DNA from: CAVQBC01 sp963710665
Lineage (GTDB): Bacteria > Actinomycetota > Thermoleophilia > Solirubrobacterales > Solirubrobacteraceae
Assembly (NCBI GenBank): GCA_963710665.1
Contig: CAVQBC010000003.1
Coordinates: 434,001 to 498,000, forward strand
DNA: 64,000 nucleotides
Reading direction: 5' to 3'
This document shows positions 37,439 to 45,663 of the stretch, one piece after another. A program made the position numbers and the translations under genes. The notes below the pieces were generated by a model, which worked only from the letters and a program-made list of their open reading frames with translations, made no database searches and was not told the DNA's origin. Within the stretch, counting starts at the first letter, position 1. Every line of letters starts with the position of its first letter.

Positions 37439-37789
37439 ATGGCCTACCGGGTGGTCGTCCGCACCCAGGGCAAGGTCGAGCGCCTGGAGGCCGCCGGCCT
37501 CGACGAGGCGCTCGCGCTGCTCGAGCGCCGCGCCCGCGCCTTCGAGGACGAGCCGCGGACGCCCGAGGTCGACCTCCGCTACCGGCGCTTCGCGCCGTGG
37601 CAGCAGGTCGCCGCGCGCCTGGAGGTCACCGGGCCGGGGCGCTGGCGCCCGGCCGTGCGGGCCGGCGTCGACGTCCGGGGCGACGGCTCGAGCGAGGCGT
37701 GGACGGGGCGCCTGCGGCGGGCGCTGATCCACCAGCGCGAGGGCGAGACGCCCTACGACGCGCTGCGGCGGCGGGTGGGCGGGAAGTGA
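37439..37789 (+). CDS. Conserved hypothetical protein
   Basis: Protein of 116 aa starting 8 bp after the cyclic-di-GMP gene. It is arginine-rich with a beta-alpha-beta look ('YRVVVRTQGKVERLEA', then 'EVDLRYRRFAPWQQVAARLEV'). No membrane segment or cysteine. Function unknown. Cotranscription with the upstream gene is likely from spacing. Confidence 0.7.
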   Translation: MAYRVVVRTQGKVERLEAAGLDEALALLERRARAFEDEPRTPEVDLRYRRFAPWQQVAARLEVTGPGRWRPAVRAGVDVRGDGSSEAWTGRLRRALIHQREGETPYDALRRRVGGK

Positions 37790-37901
37790 CCGCGCCGTCG
37801 ACGGCGCGGAGGGTCACGAGGCGGGCATCGACGATGGCGAACATGCCCGCCAGGATGGGCTCGCGGCATCATTCGTTCAAATACTGATTGCTGCCGCTGG
37901 A

Positions 37902-37907
37902 TAAGAT
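37902..37907 (+). promoter_or_regulatory. -10-like TAAGAT, leaderless LysR start
   Basis: TAAGAT is followed by 6 nt and the ATG at 37914. The 124-bp spacer upstream (37790-37913) is locally AT-richer than its surroundings. Confidence 0.5.
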
Positions 37908-37913
37908 GCGTCA

Positions 37914-38828
37914 ATGCAGCTCGACCCGCGTCGCGTGCTGACGTTCCGCGAGGTCGCGCACCAGGGCTCGTTCTCGCTCGCCGCGGAGGCGCTGGCCCTC
38001 TCCCAGCCGGCGGTCTCCCAGCAGGTGTCGAGCCTCGAGCGGGGCCTGGGTGCGCGCCTCCTGCACCGCGGCCGCGGCGCGGGCGGGCTCGCGCTCACCG
38101 ACGCCGGGCGCACGCTGCTCGCGCACGCCGACGCGCTCGCCGAGCGCCTGGCGCTGGCGGAGACCCAGCTCGGCGAGCAGCTCGCGGCCGAGGGCCGGCG
38201 GGTGCGGCTCGGGGCGTTCCCGAGCGCGCTCGCGACGCTGGTCCCCGCCGCGCTCGCGCGCGTGCTCGCGGATGACCCGGCGGTGGAGGCCGAGGTCGTC
38301 GAGGGCCCGGCGGAGGTCGTCACGGCGGGGGTGCGCGACGGCGGCCTGCACCTCGGCGTCTGCTGGGAGGACCCCCGGGATCCGGCCGGCACGGACGGCC
38401 TCGAGCGGCGCGAGCTGATGCGCGAGCCGATGTACGCCGCGGTGGCGTCCGGGCACCCGCTGGCGGATCGCGACGCGATCCGGCTCTCCGAGCTGCGCGA
38501 CGAGCGCTGGATCGCGGGCCTGCGCGACGGGCTGATCCGGCGCGCGTGCGTGGCGGAGGGCTTCGAGCCGCGGCTGGCGTTCCAGACCGCGGACCCGCTC
38601 GCCACGCGGGCGCTCGTCGCCGCCGGGCTGGGCGTCACGCTCATGCCCGCGCTGTCCGTGCGCGAGGAGACCCCGGGGATCCGCGCGCTGCCAATCGGGC
38701 CCCCCCGCCCGGCGCCGCGGCGCACGGTGTTCGCGGTCGCGCCGGCGGCCGGGCGGCGGCCCGCCGTGGTGGCGCGCACGCTCGACGCGCTGGCCGCGGT
38801 CGCTCAGAGCGCGAGCGTCGGCCCGTAG
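37914..38828 (+). CDS. LysR-family transcriptional regulator
   Basis: Protein of 304 aa. The N-terminal winged helix-turn-helix reads 'TFREVAHQGSFSLAAEAL' and 'SQPAVSQQVSSLERGLGA'. The C-terminal periplasmic-binding-like effector domain is complete. No divergent target gene lies beside it, which is unusual for LysR genes. Its 3' end overlaps the convergent metallopeptidase by 25 bp. Effector unknown. Confidence 0.92.
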   Translation: MQLDPRRVLTFREVAHQGSFSLAAEALALSQPAVSQQVSSLERGLGARLLHRGRGAGGLALTDAGRTLLAHADALAERLALAETQLGEQLAAEGRRVRLGAFPSALATLVPAALARVLADDPAVEAEVVEGPAEVVTAGVRDGGLHLGVCWEDPRDPAGTDGLERRELMREPMYAAVASGHPLADRDAIRLSELRDERWIAGLRDGLIRRACVAEGFEPRLAFQTADPLATRALVAAGLGVTLMPALSVREETPGIRALPIGPPRPAPRRTVFAVAPAAGRRPAVVARTLDALAAVAQSASVGP

Positions 38829-39472
38829 CGGCGCAGCCAGGCCGCGTGCGTGCGCCAGTCCGGCACGCGCGACTCGAGCAGCGCCCAGAAGCGCGGCGAG
38901 TGGTCCATGACCTCGAGGTGGGCCACCTCGTGCTCGACGACGTAGTCGACCACCTCGGCGGGCGCCAGCAGCAGCCGCCAGTTGAACGACATATGGCCCT
39001 TGGCCGAGCACGACGCCCAGCGGGTGCGCTGGCCGCGGATGGTCAGCCCGCCGTAGGCGGTGCCGGCGCGGGCGACCGCCGCGTCCAGCCGCCGGGTGAG
39101 CTCGTCGCGCGCGGACCGGCGGTACCAGCGCTCGAGCGCGGGCCCGGCGTCCCGCGCCGGGACGAGCAGCTCGTCCCCGCGGCGGTGCACGCGGGTGCGG
39201 CCGGCCTGCGGCACGAGGCGCAGCGACTCGCCGAGCCACGGGACGGTCCCCGGCTCCCGCGCCACCTCGGCGCGGGCGCGCGCGAGCGTCCGCCGGCGGC
39301 GCTCGATCCAGCCGCGCAGCTCCTCCACCGCCTCGGCGGCGGCGCGCTCCGGCGCGCGCCCGGGCAGCGTCACCACGACGGCGCCCGTGGGCTCCACGCT
39401 GACCCGCACGCGACGGGCACGCCGCGAGCGGCGGACGGAATAGTCGATCGGTTCGGCGCGGAGGTCGGGCAC
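38804..39472 (-). CDS. YgjP-like metallopeptidase (DUF45/M48 relative)
   Basis: Protein of 222 aa. 'RTRWASCSAKGHMSFNWRLL' and the zinc motif 'VEHEVAHL' (HEVAH) with a downstream 'HSPRFW' are diagnostic of the YgjP/DUF45 family. Members are cytoplasmic predicted peptidases, often linked to restriction or stress loci. The start is GTG with TAGCCT (39481-39486) 8 nt upstream. Confidence 0.88.
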   Translation of the reverse strand: MPDLRAEPIDYSVRRSRRARRVRVSVEPTGAVVVTLPGRAPERAAAEAVEELRGWIERRRRTLARARAEVAREPGTVPWLGESLRLVPQAGRTRVHRRGDELLVPARDAGPALERWYRRSARDELTRRLDAAVARAGTAYGGLTIRGQRTRWASCSAKGHMSFNWRLLLAPAEVVDYVVEHEVAHLEVMDHSPRFWALLESRVPDWRTHAAWLRRYGPTLAL

Positions 39473-39520
39473 GGGCGGTCAGGCTACGAGATGGATCGGC
39501 GATGGCATGATGGCCCCGCG

Positions 39521-39811
39521 ATGGCGCGGCACTTCAAGGTGCGGCTCCCGCCCGGCGTCCGGGAGCCCTACACGGTCTACGTCAACGGCGTGCGCCAGCA
39601 CGAGGGCACCGACTACGAGGTCAGCGGCTCCACCCTGCTGTTCGACCGCGAGCTGGCCAAGGAGGGGCGGCTCGGCTTCTGGCGCTGGTTCCTCGGCGCC
39701 TGGGGGATCGGGACCTACCGCAAGAACGACCAGGTCGACATCGCCTGGGAGGCCGGCGGCCAGCCGCGCGTCGCGCATGCGCTGGACATCGAGCCGCCGT
39801 CTGAGAACTGA
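39521..39811 (+). CDS. Small beta-rich conserved hypothetical protein
   Basis: Protein of 96 aa. 'YTVYVNGVRQHEGTDYEVSG' followed by 'TLLFDREL' suggests a small beta-sandwich, and 'LGFWRWFLGAWGIGTYR' is a tryptophan-rich amphipathic stretch. CATGAT lies 9 nt upstream of the ATG. I do not know a named family or function. A long palindrome begins immediately after its stop codon. Confidence 0.72.
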   Translation: MARHFKVRLPPGVREPYTVYVNGVRQHEGTDYEVSGSTLLFDRELAKEGRLGFWRWFLGAWGIGTYRKNDQVDIAWEAGGQPRVAHALDIEPPSEN

Positions 39812-39970
39812 GGCCCGGATCCACCGATGATCCGTGGATGCCTCGGCGCCGTGGGGCGAGCCAGGGTCGATCGGCCGCGCATCCATGTGGTGACCCACCT
39901 GGTTCGCGGCCGATCGGCGCTGGCGAAGGGCCACGGTGGCGAGGCGCCGCGGGTATCGGTGGATCCGGCC
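39812..39970. repeat. 159-bp nested palindrome between convergent genes
   Basis: GGCCCGGATCCACCGAT (39812-39828) pairs with ATCGGTGGATCCGGCC (39955-39970), with a single bulge. An inner CGATCGGCCGCG/CGCGGCCGATCG pair lies near the centre. A CCGTGGATGCC motif resembles the two 170-bp elements, but the ends differ. The right end forms part of the metF stop codon. It may be a related element or a bidirectional terminator. Confidence 0.75.
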
Positions 39971-40872
39971 TAGACCGGCACGGCGTCCCGCCACGGCGCC
40001 AGGCAGCGCAGGGCGCTGAGGATCGCGCGCGTGGAGGGCGACTTGTTGAGCGTGTAGAAGTGGATGCCGGGCGCGCCGTTGGCGAGCAGGTCGGCGCACT
40101 GCAGCGTGGCGTAGGCGACGCCGAACTCCGTGACGGCGTCGGGATCCTCGGCGCGGGCCTCGAGCTCGCGCATCAGCCGCCCGGGGATCGACGCGCCGCA
40201 CATGCTCGTGAAGCGCGTGATCTGCGCGACGTTCGTGATCGGCATGATGCCCGGGATGATCGGGACGTCGATGCCGATCTCGCGGGCGCGAGCCACGAAG
40301 TCGTAGTAGAGGTGGTTGTCGAAGAACAGCTGGGTGATGAGGAAGCGCGCCCCCGCATCGACCTTCGCCTTCGTGTAGCGCAGGTCGGACTCCCCGCTCG
40401 CGGCGTGGAGGTGGACCTCGGGGAAGCAGGCCGCCCCGATGCAGAAGCCGTAGTTCTCGCGGATCAGCTCGATCAGCTCGCGCGAGTACTGCAGGCCGCC
40501 GTCGGTCTGCACCCACTCGTCCTGGCCGTGCGGCGGGTCGCCGCGCAGCGCGAGCACGTTCTCCACCCCGGAGTCGCGCATGAGGTCGAGCGTGGCGCGC
40601 AGCTCCTCGACCGTCGCGCCGACGGTCGTGAAGTGGGCCATCGCCTCGAGGCCGTGGTCGTGCTTGATGCGCGACACGATCTCCAGCGTCTTGAGCTTCT
40701 GCTCGGTGCTGCCGCCCGCCCCGTAGGTGACCGAGACGAAGGTGGGGTCCATGCGCGAGAGCTCGCCCAGCGCGTTGGCCAGGTTGCGCTCGCCGTCCTC
40801 GGTCTTGGGCGGGAAGAACTCGAACGAGAACGTCGGCTGGGACACGGCGGCGAGCCGCTCGTCGATGCGCAT
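39970..40872 (-). CDS. metF: Methylenetetrahydrofolate reductase
   Basis: Protein of 300 aa, typical for bacterial MetF. 'SFEFFPPKTEDGERN' is at the N-terminus, 'SVTYGAGGST' follows, and 'ALRGDPPHGQDEW' and 'FLITQLFFDN' lie in the barrel. It reduces 5,10-methylene-THF for methionine synthesis. The ATG has TAGACT (40881-40886) 8 nt upstream. The upstream metallo-hydrolase gene ends only 11 nt before it, so this promoter would sit inside that gene's 3' end. Confidence 0.95.
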   Translation of the reverse strand: MRIDERLAAVSQPTFSFEFFPPKTEDGERNLANALGELSRMDPTFVSVTYGAGGSTEQKLKTLEIVSRIKHDHGLEAMAHFTTVGATVEELRATLDLMRDSGVENVLALRGDPPHGQDEWVQTDGGLQYSRELIELIRENYGFCIGAACFPEVHLHAASGESDLRYTKAKVDAGARFLITQLFFDNHLYYDFVARAREIGIDVPIIPGIMPITNVAQITRFTSMCGASIPGRLMRELEARAEDPDAVTEFGVAYATLQCADLLANGAPGIHFYTLNKSPSTRAILSALRCLAPWRDAVPV

Positions 40873-40883
40873 GGGCGCAGAGT

Positions 40884-41885
40884 CTACGATCCGGCCCCGA
40901 CCCAGCGCTCGGGCTCGCCCTCCAGCCGGCGGGCCTCGCCGCGGACCTCGAGGTGGCGCAGCCAGCACAGCGTCTTGGTCATCAGCCACGTCGCGTACTC
41001 GTCGGAGAAGAGCTCGCCGTAGATCCGCGGCGCGAGCTCGTAGGCGGTCAGCGGACCGGCCCGCAGCGCGGTCCGCACGGCGCTCAGGCGCTGCCTGACG
41101 AGCGCGCGGTTGGCCTCCACGTGGCCGCGGACGTCGGTGAACGGCCGCCCGTGGCCGCTCAGCGCCAGGCGGGCGTCGAGGCGGTCGACCTTGTCGAGCG
41201 AGCTCAGGAACTCCCCGACCGGGTCCTCCGAGTAGCCGTAGTCGAAGTACAGCGAGACCCGGCCGAGCAGGTGGTCCCCCGAGATCAGCAGCCGGCGCCC
41301 GGGGAGGTGCAGGCACACGTGCGAGGGCGCGTGGCCGGGCGTCTCGATGACGTCGAAGCCGCCGAGGTCGGTCTGGATCGTGACACCGGGGAGCAGGTCG
41401 CGGTCGACCACGATCGGCCCGGAGACGCCGACGCCCCGCTCGCGGCGCTGCTGCGCCCAGGCGAGCAGCGGGCGCTCGGGCACCCCGCTCTGGCGGCCGA
41501 TCTCGACCAGCCGCGCGAGCGCCTCCTCGGGGTTCGCGGCCGCTGCCGTGAGGTGCGCGTGGTTGGGGTGCATCCACACCTCGCAGCCGGCGCGCTCGCG
41601 GATCAGCGGCGCCTGGCCGACGTGGTCGGGATGCGCGTGCGTCACGACCACGAGGCGCACGTCCTCGATCCGCAGCCCGACCTGGCTCATCGCCAGCTCG
41701 AGGTGCTCGACGGCGCCGGGCTCGTGCATCCCGGTGTCCACCAGCACCACGCCGTCGCCCGCCTTCAGCGCCCACGCATTGCAGTGCGGGACGCCGGGGA
41801 ACGGCAGCGGGAGGCGCAGCCGCCACGCGCCCGGGAGGACGCGCTCGCCACGGCCCAGCTCGCGCTTGCGCGACGGCCTCGTCAC
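40884..41885 (-). CDS. Metallo-beta-lactamase-fold hydrolase
   Basis: Protein of 333 aa from a GTG at 41885. Zinc motif 'VTHAHPDHVGQ', later 'ETPGHAPSHVCLH' and 'LISGDHLL' complete the metal sites. A C-terminal helical region of about 90 residues follows the barrel, as in glyoxalase-II/LACTB2-like enzymes. Substrate unknown. TATCGT (41894-41899) is 8 nt upstream. It overlaps the divergent GATAGT hexamer. Confidence 0.85.
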   Translation of the reverse strand: MTRPSRKRELGRGERVLPGAWRLRLPLPFPGVPHCNAWALKAGDGVVLVDTGMHEPGAVEHLELAMSQVGLRIEDVRLVVVTHAHPDHVGQAPLIRERAGCEVWMHPNHAHLTAAAANPEEALARLVEIGRQSGVPERPLLAWAQQRRERGVGVSGPIVVDRDLLPGVTIQTDLGGFDVIETPGHAPSHVCLHLPGRRLLISGDHLLGRVSLYFDYGYSEDPVGEFLSSLDKVDRLDARLALSGHGRPFTDVRGHVEANRALVRQRLSAVRTALRAGPLTAYELAPRIYGELFSDEYATWLMTKTLCWLRHLEVRGEARRLEGEPERWVGAGS

Positions 41886-41911
41886 AGGGCCAGACGATAG
41901 TCTCGGCGGCC

Positions 41912-41959
41912 ATGCCGGACCGCGTCTCGCCGCCCGCCACGAGCGCCGGAGCCCGCTGA
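41912..41959 (+). other. Possible 15-codon leader reading frame
   Basis: An ATG 10 nt after GATAGT opens a 15-codon frame that stops at a TGA (41957-41959) two bases before the GTG of the next gene. It could be a leaderless upstream frame coupled to that gene, or chance. Confidence 0.3.
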
Positions 41960-41961
41960 CC

Positions 41962-42321
41962 GTGGGCCGGCGCAGCCGCCGGCGCGCGGCCGAGGAGCTC
42001 ACGGCGCCCGAGGCCACCTACCGGGACGCCGAGGGCGGCGCCCTCGTGCTGCGCGGCGCCATGACCCCCGCCACGCGGGTCGAGTACGCCAAGGCGATGG
42101 CGGGCTCGCCGCTGTCGCGCGAGGACGCCTGGCAGCGCGGCGTGGAGTTCCTCTTCGAGCGCCTCGCCGTGCGCTGGGAGATCTCCGGGGCCGAGCCGCT
42201 CGTCAAGCAGAAGGAGCTGCTCGCGCGCTACCGCTTCGCGAGCGCGGCGGAGCGCGTCTGGATCCGCGACGTGCTGCGCGAGCACCTGGCCGAGCACTTC
42301 CCGGACCTGCAGGCTCCGTGA
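41962..42321 (+). CDS. Conserved hypothetical protein
   Basis: Protein of 119 aa from GTG 41962, preceded by a weak GGAG. It is charged and helical ('SREDAWQRGVEFLFERLAVRW', 'RVWIRDVLREHLAEHF'). No recognised family. It overlaps the M29 aminopeptidase start by GTGA, so the two are coupled. An ATG at 42061 is an alternative start. Confidence 0.68.
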   Translation: MGRRSRRRAAEELTAPEATYRDAEGGALVLRGAMTPATRVEYAKAMAGSPLSREDAWQRGVEFLFERLAVRWEISGAEPLVKQKELLARYRFASAAERVWIRDVLREHLAEHFPDLQAP

Positions 42322-43421
42322 GGGCGACCGGCGCCGGGCCCGACCCCGCCGCCTTCGCGGCGCTGCTGTGCGGGTACTGCCTCGACGCGCAGCCCGGCCG
42401 GCAGGTGGTCGTGCGCGCCGCCACCCCGGCCGCCCCGCTCCTGCTCGCCGTCCAGCGCGAGCTGCTCGAGCGCGAGGCGTGGCCGCTGCTGCGGGTCGAG
42501 CTCCCCGAGCAGGCCGAGACGTTCTGGGCGGGCGCCCGCGACGCGCACCTCGACGGCTTCCCGCCCGCCGAGCTCGCCGAGGCGGAGGGCACCGACGCCT
42601 CGCTGGCCATCCAGGCGCCGGCCAACACGCGGGCGCTCGCGGGCGTCGACCCCGCCCGGCTCGCCCGCGCGGCCCGGGCGCGGCGCCCGGTGCGCACCGC
42701 CGCCCTGCGCCGGCGCTGGTGCGGCACGCTCTGGCCCACGCCGGCGGGCGCGCAGCAGGCCGGCATGGGGACCGCCGAGTTCGCCGCCTTCGTGCGCGGC
42801 GCGACGTTCCTCGACCGCGACGACCCCGCGGCGGCGTGGAGAGAGCTCGCCGCCTTCCAGTCACGGCTGATCGAGCGGCTCGCTCCCGCGCGCGAGGTGC
42901 ACATCGAGGCGGACGGGACCGACCTGCGCCTCGAGGTCGCCGGGCGCACCTGGATCAACTCCGACGGCAAGCGCAACATGCCGAGCGGCGAGGTCTTCAC
43001 CGGGCCGGTCGAGACCTCCGCCGAGGGCCGCGCCCGCTTCACGCTGCCCTCGAGCCCGAGCGGCGTGGCGGTCGAGGGGATCGAGCTCGAGCTCCGCGAG
43101 GGCCGCGTGGTGGAGGCCCGCGCGCGCCAGGGCGAGGACTACCTGCGGGCGACGCTCGCCACCGACGAGGGCGCGAGCCGGCTCGGCGAGCTCGGCATCG
43201 GCACGAACTTCGGCATCGACCGGCCGGTCGGGGCGATCCTCTTCGACGAGAAGATCGGCGGCACCGTCCACCTCGCGGTCGGCTCCTCGTATCCCGAGAC
43301 GGGCGGCACCAACACGTCGGCCGTCCACTGGGACATGATCATCGACCTGCGCCGCGGGGGCCGCCTGAGCGCCGACGGCGACCCCGTGATGGTCGACGGG
43401 CGCTTCGTCACGACCCCGTAG
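42318..43421 (+). CDS. M29-family aminopeptidase
   Basis: Protein of 367 aa. 'NMPSGEVFTGPVE', 'LGELGIGTNFGI', 'LFDEKIGGTVHLAVGSS' and 'AVHWDMI' contain the metal-binding Glu, His and Asp residues of thermophilic-type (AmpS/PepS) metallo-aminopeptidases. It removes N-terminal amino acids in the cytoplasm. The start is GTG 42318, overlapping the preceding stop. Confidence 0.93.
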   Translation: MRATGAGPDPAAFAALLCGYCLDAQPGRQVVVRAATPAAPLLLAVQRELLEREAWPLLRVELPEQAETFWAGARDAHLDGFPPAELAEAEGTDASLAIQAPANTRALAGVDPARLARAARARRPVRTAALRRRWCGTLWPTPAGAQQAGMGTAEFAAFVRGATFLDRDDPAAAWRELAAFQSRLIERLAPAREVHIEADGTDLRLEVAGRTWINSDGKRNMPSGEVFTGPVETSAEGRARFTLPSSPSGVAVEGIELELREGRVVEARARQGEDYLRATLATDEGASRLGELGIGTNFGIDRPVGAILFDEKIGGTVHLAVGSSYPETGGTNTSAVHWDMIIDLRRGGRLSADGDPVMVDGRFVTTP

Positions 43422-43455
43422 CGCGGCCGGACCCGCCGTCCAGTTCAATTACCTC

Positions 43456-44871
43456 ATGCGCCGGACCAAGATCGTCGCCACGATCGGCCCCGCCTCGCGT
43501 GACCCGGAGGTCCTCGTGCGGATGGTCGATGCCGGAATGGACGTCGCCCGCCTGAATTTCTCCCACGGCACCGCCGAGGAGCACGCCGAGAGCGTGATGC
43601 GGGTCCGCGAGGCCGCGGGCCGGGCCGGCCGCCAGGTAGCCATCCTCCAGGACCTGCCCGGACCGAAGCTGCGGATCGGCAAGCTGCGCGAGGACCTGGC
43701 GGAGCTCGGCACGGGCGAGCGCCTGACGTTCGTGTGCGGCAACGGCGCCGGCCTGGAGCTCGGCGACGCCCGCCGCATGACGATCGCGTGGGAGGGCCTC
43801 GCCGAGGCCGTCGGGCCGGGCGAGGTCATGTACCTCGCCGACGGCGCGGTGCGCCTGCGCGTCGAGGCCGCGCGCGCCGCCGAGTGCGAGATCGACTGCG
43901 TGGTCGAGGTCGGCGGCGCGGTCGCCTCGCGCCAGGGCCTCAACATCCCCGGCGAGGCGGCCTCCCTGCCCTCGGTGCCCGAGGAGGACCTCGGCCACCT
44001 GCGCACCGGCGAGCGGATCGGGGTCGACCTCGTGGCGCTGTCCTTCGTGCGCCGGGCCGACGACGTCCACTTCGTCCGCAAGCACACGCGGCTGCCGCTG
44101 ATCGCCAAGATGGAGAAGCCGCAGGCCGTCGAGCGCGCCGAGGAGATCGTGCGCGCGGCCGACTGCGTGATGGTGGCCCGCGGGGACCTCGGGATCGAGC
44201 TGCGCATCGAGGAGGTCCCGATCGTCCAGAAGCAGATCATCGCGCTGGCGGGCGCCCTGGCGCGGCCCTCGATCACCGCCACGCAGATGCTCGACTCGAT
44301 GGTGGTGTCCTCCCGGCCGACGCGCGCGGAGGTCACCGACGTCGCCAACGCGATCCTCGACGGCACCGACGCCGTGATGCTCTCGCAGGAGAGCGCGGTC
44401 GGCCAGCACCCGATCGGCGCGGTGGCGATGATGGCCGCGATCGCCGAGCGCACGGAGAGCACGGCGCCGTACCGCGAGTGGAACGAGCGGCGGGTGCGGC
44501 GCGACCGCCGCGACCCGGCCTACACCGTCGCCTACACGGCCTGCCGCGCCGCCTACGAGCTCGGGCTCGCCGCGCTCGTCTGCCCCACCCTGTCGGGCCG
44601 CTCCGCGCGCCTGATCTCCGCCCACCGCCCGACCGTGCCGATCTACGCGCTGTCGCCGGGCAAGGAGACCGTGCGCCGGTGCGGGCTGATGTGGGGCGTG
44701 CAGGCGGCCTCGCTGCCGCGCTACGAGGTGACCGAGGAGCTGATCCACGCCTCGGCGGCGCGGGTGCGCGAGCTGGGCTGGGTCAAGGCGGGCGACCGCG
44801 TGGGGATCACCGCCGGCCTCCCGTCCGGCAGGCCTGGGACGACGTCGCTCGTGCAGATTCAGGAAGTCTGA
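43456..44871 (+). CDS. pyk: Pyruvate kinase
   Basis: Protein of 471 aa. 'TKIVATIGPAS', 'LQDLPGPKLRIG', 'IAKMEKPQAVE' with the catalytic lysine, 'MVARGDLGIE' and 'GTDAVMLSQESAVGQ' are intact, and a complete C-terminal allosteric-type domain is present. It converts phosphoenolpyruvate to pyruvate with ATP formation. It has no convincing ribosome site; TTCAAT lies 6 nt upstream. Confidence 0.96.
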   Translation: MRRTKIVATIGPASRDPEVLVRMVDAGMDVARLNFSHGTAEEHAESVMRVREAAGRAGRQVAILQDLPGPKLRIGKLREDLAELGTGERLTFVCGNGAGLELGDARRMTIAWEGLAEAVGPGEVMYLADGAVRLRVEAARAAECEIDCVVEVGGAVASRQGLNIPGEAASLPSVPEEDLGHLRTGERIGVDLVALSFVRRADDVHFVRKHTRLPLIAKMEKPQAVERAEEIVRAADCVMVARGDLGIELRIEEVPIVQKQIIALAGALARPSITATQMLDSMVVSSRPTRAEVTDVANAILDGTDAVMLSQESAVGQHPIGAVAMMAAIAERTESTAPYREWNERRVRRDRRDPAYTVAYTACRAAYELGLAALVCPTLSGRSARLISAHRPTVPIYALSPGKETVRRCGLMWGVQAASLPRYEVTEELIHASAARVRELGWVKAGDRVGITAGLPSGRPGTTSLVQIQEV

Positions 44872-44875
44872 GGGG

Positions 44876-44895
44876 AATCGCCCCTGGGGGCGATT
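44876..44895 (+). terminator. Pyruvate kinase terminator hairpin
   Basis: AATCGCCCC and GGGGCGATT form a perfect 9-bp stem with a 2-nt loop, 4 bp after the stop codon, followed by TCCTT. It abuts the next palindromic element. Confidence 0.65.
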
Positions 44896-44900
44896 TCCTT

Positions 44901-44955
44901 GGGAGTTCGGCCCCGCTCAGTCGACGAGATCCGGGCCTGGTTGGGCCGAACTCCC
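44901..44955 (-). repeat. Dispersed palindromic element, copy C (reverse orientation)
   Basis: GGGAGTTCGGCCC (44901-44913) and GGGCCGAACTCCC (44943-44955) are perfect 13-nt arms with a 29-nt loop. CCTT precedes the left arm, so the element is in the opposite orientation to copies A and B. The loop and right arm are inside the last codons of the DedA-like gene. Confidence 0.75.
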
Positions 44956-45663
44956 GGTGGTCCCGGGCTCGGACGCTCGCTCGGCGCGGATGTCGCGCCG
45001 CAGCAGGACGAGGCCGACGAGCGCCATCACCACGAGGACGATCACCGCGGCGACGGTCTGCCACGAGCCGAAGTTGCCGAACGAGCCGCCCAGCGCCACG
45101 TAGGCGAACGCCCGCGGCGCGGCGCCGAGCGCGGTCGCGGCCGCGAAGGCGGGGAGCGCGATCGGGGTCAGCCCGGCGACGTAGTTGATCGTGTGGTACG
45201 GCAGGCCGGGCGCGAGGCGCGCGTAGAGCACGGAGTAGAAGCCGCGGCGGCCGACCCGGTCGCGCAGCGACAGCACGCGCGGGCCGGCGAGCTCCTCGAC
45301 CGCGTCGTAGCCCGCGTGGCGGGCGATCGTGAACGCGCACACCGCCCCGAGCGTGGCCGCGCAGAGCGAGATCGGGAAGCCGGCGAGGGTGCCGAACAGC
45401 AGCCCGGCCGCCCCCGCGAGCAGCGGGCCGGGGAACAGCGCGCAGGTGAGCGCCGCCGACAGCAGGATGAACACGAGCGGCGCGACGGACCCGAAGCCGT
45501 CGACCCAGTCGCGCACCCGGTCCGCCGACAGCGAGCCGCTGGACGCCACGACGACGAGGGCCGCGACCACCGAGCCGGCGAGCAGCCCGAGGCGCAGCCA
45601 CGCCCCGCGGCGCGGCGGCGGGCGCTCAGGGTCGTGCGCCGTCGTAGAAGGCGGCCTCTTCAC
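44917..45663 (-). CDS. DedA/VTT-domain (TVP38/TMEM64) membrane protein
   Basis: Protein of 248 aa with about six hydrophobic segments. 'TCALFPGPLLAGAAGLLFG' and 'GLPYHTINYVAGLTPIALP' match the VTT/SNARE-associated domain with its re-entrant helices. Relatives act as lipid scramblases or in membrane homeostasis. The GTG start lies 38 nt inside the 3' end of the ABC1 kinase gene, so they are coupled. Its C-terminal codons are built from the dispersed palindrome. Confidence 0.87.
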   Translation of the reverse strand: MKRPPSTTAHDPERPPPRRGAWLRLGLLAGSVVAALVVVASSGSLSADRVRDWVDGFGSVAPLVFILLSAALTCALFPGPLLAGAAGLLFGTLAGFPISLCAATLGAVCAFTIARHAGYDAVEELAGPRVLSLRDRVGRRGFYSVLYARLAPGLPYHTINYVAGLTPIALPAFAAATALGAAPRAFAYVALGGSFGNFGSWQTVAAVIVLVVMALVGLVLLRRDIRAERASEPGTTGSSAQPGPDLVD

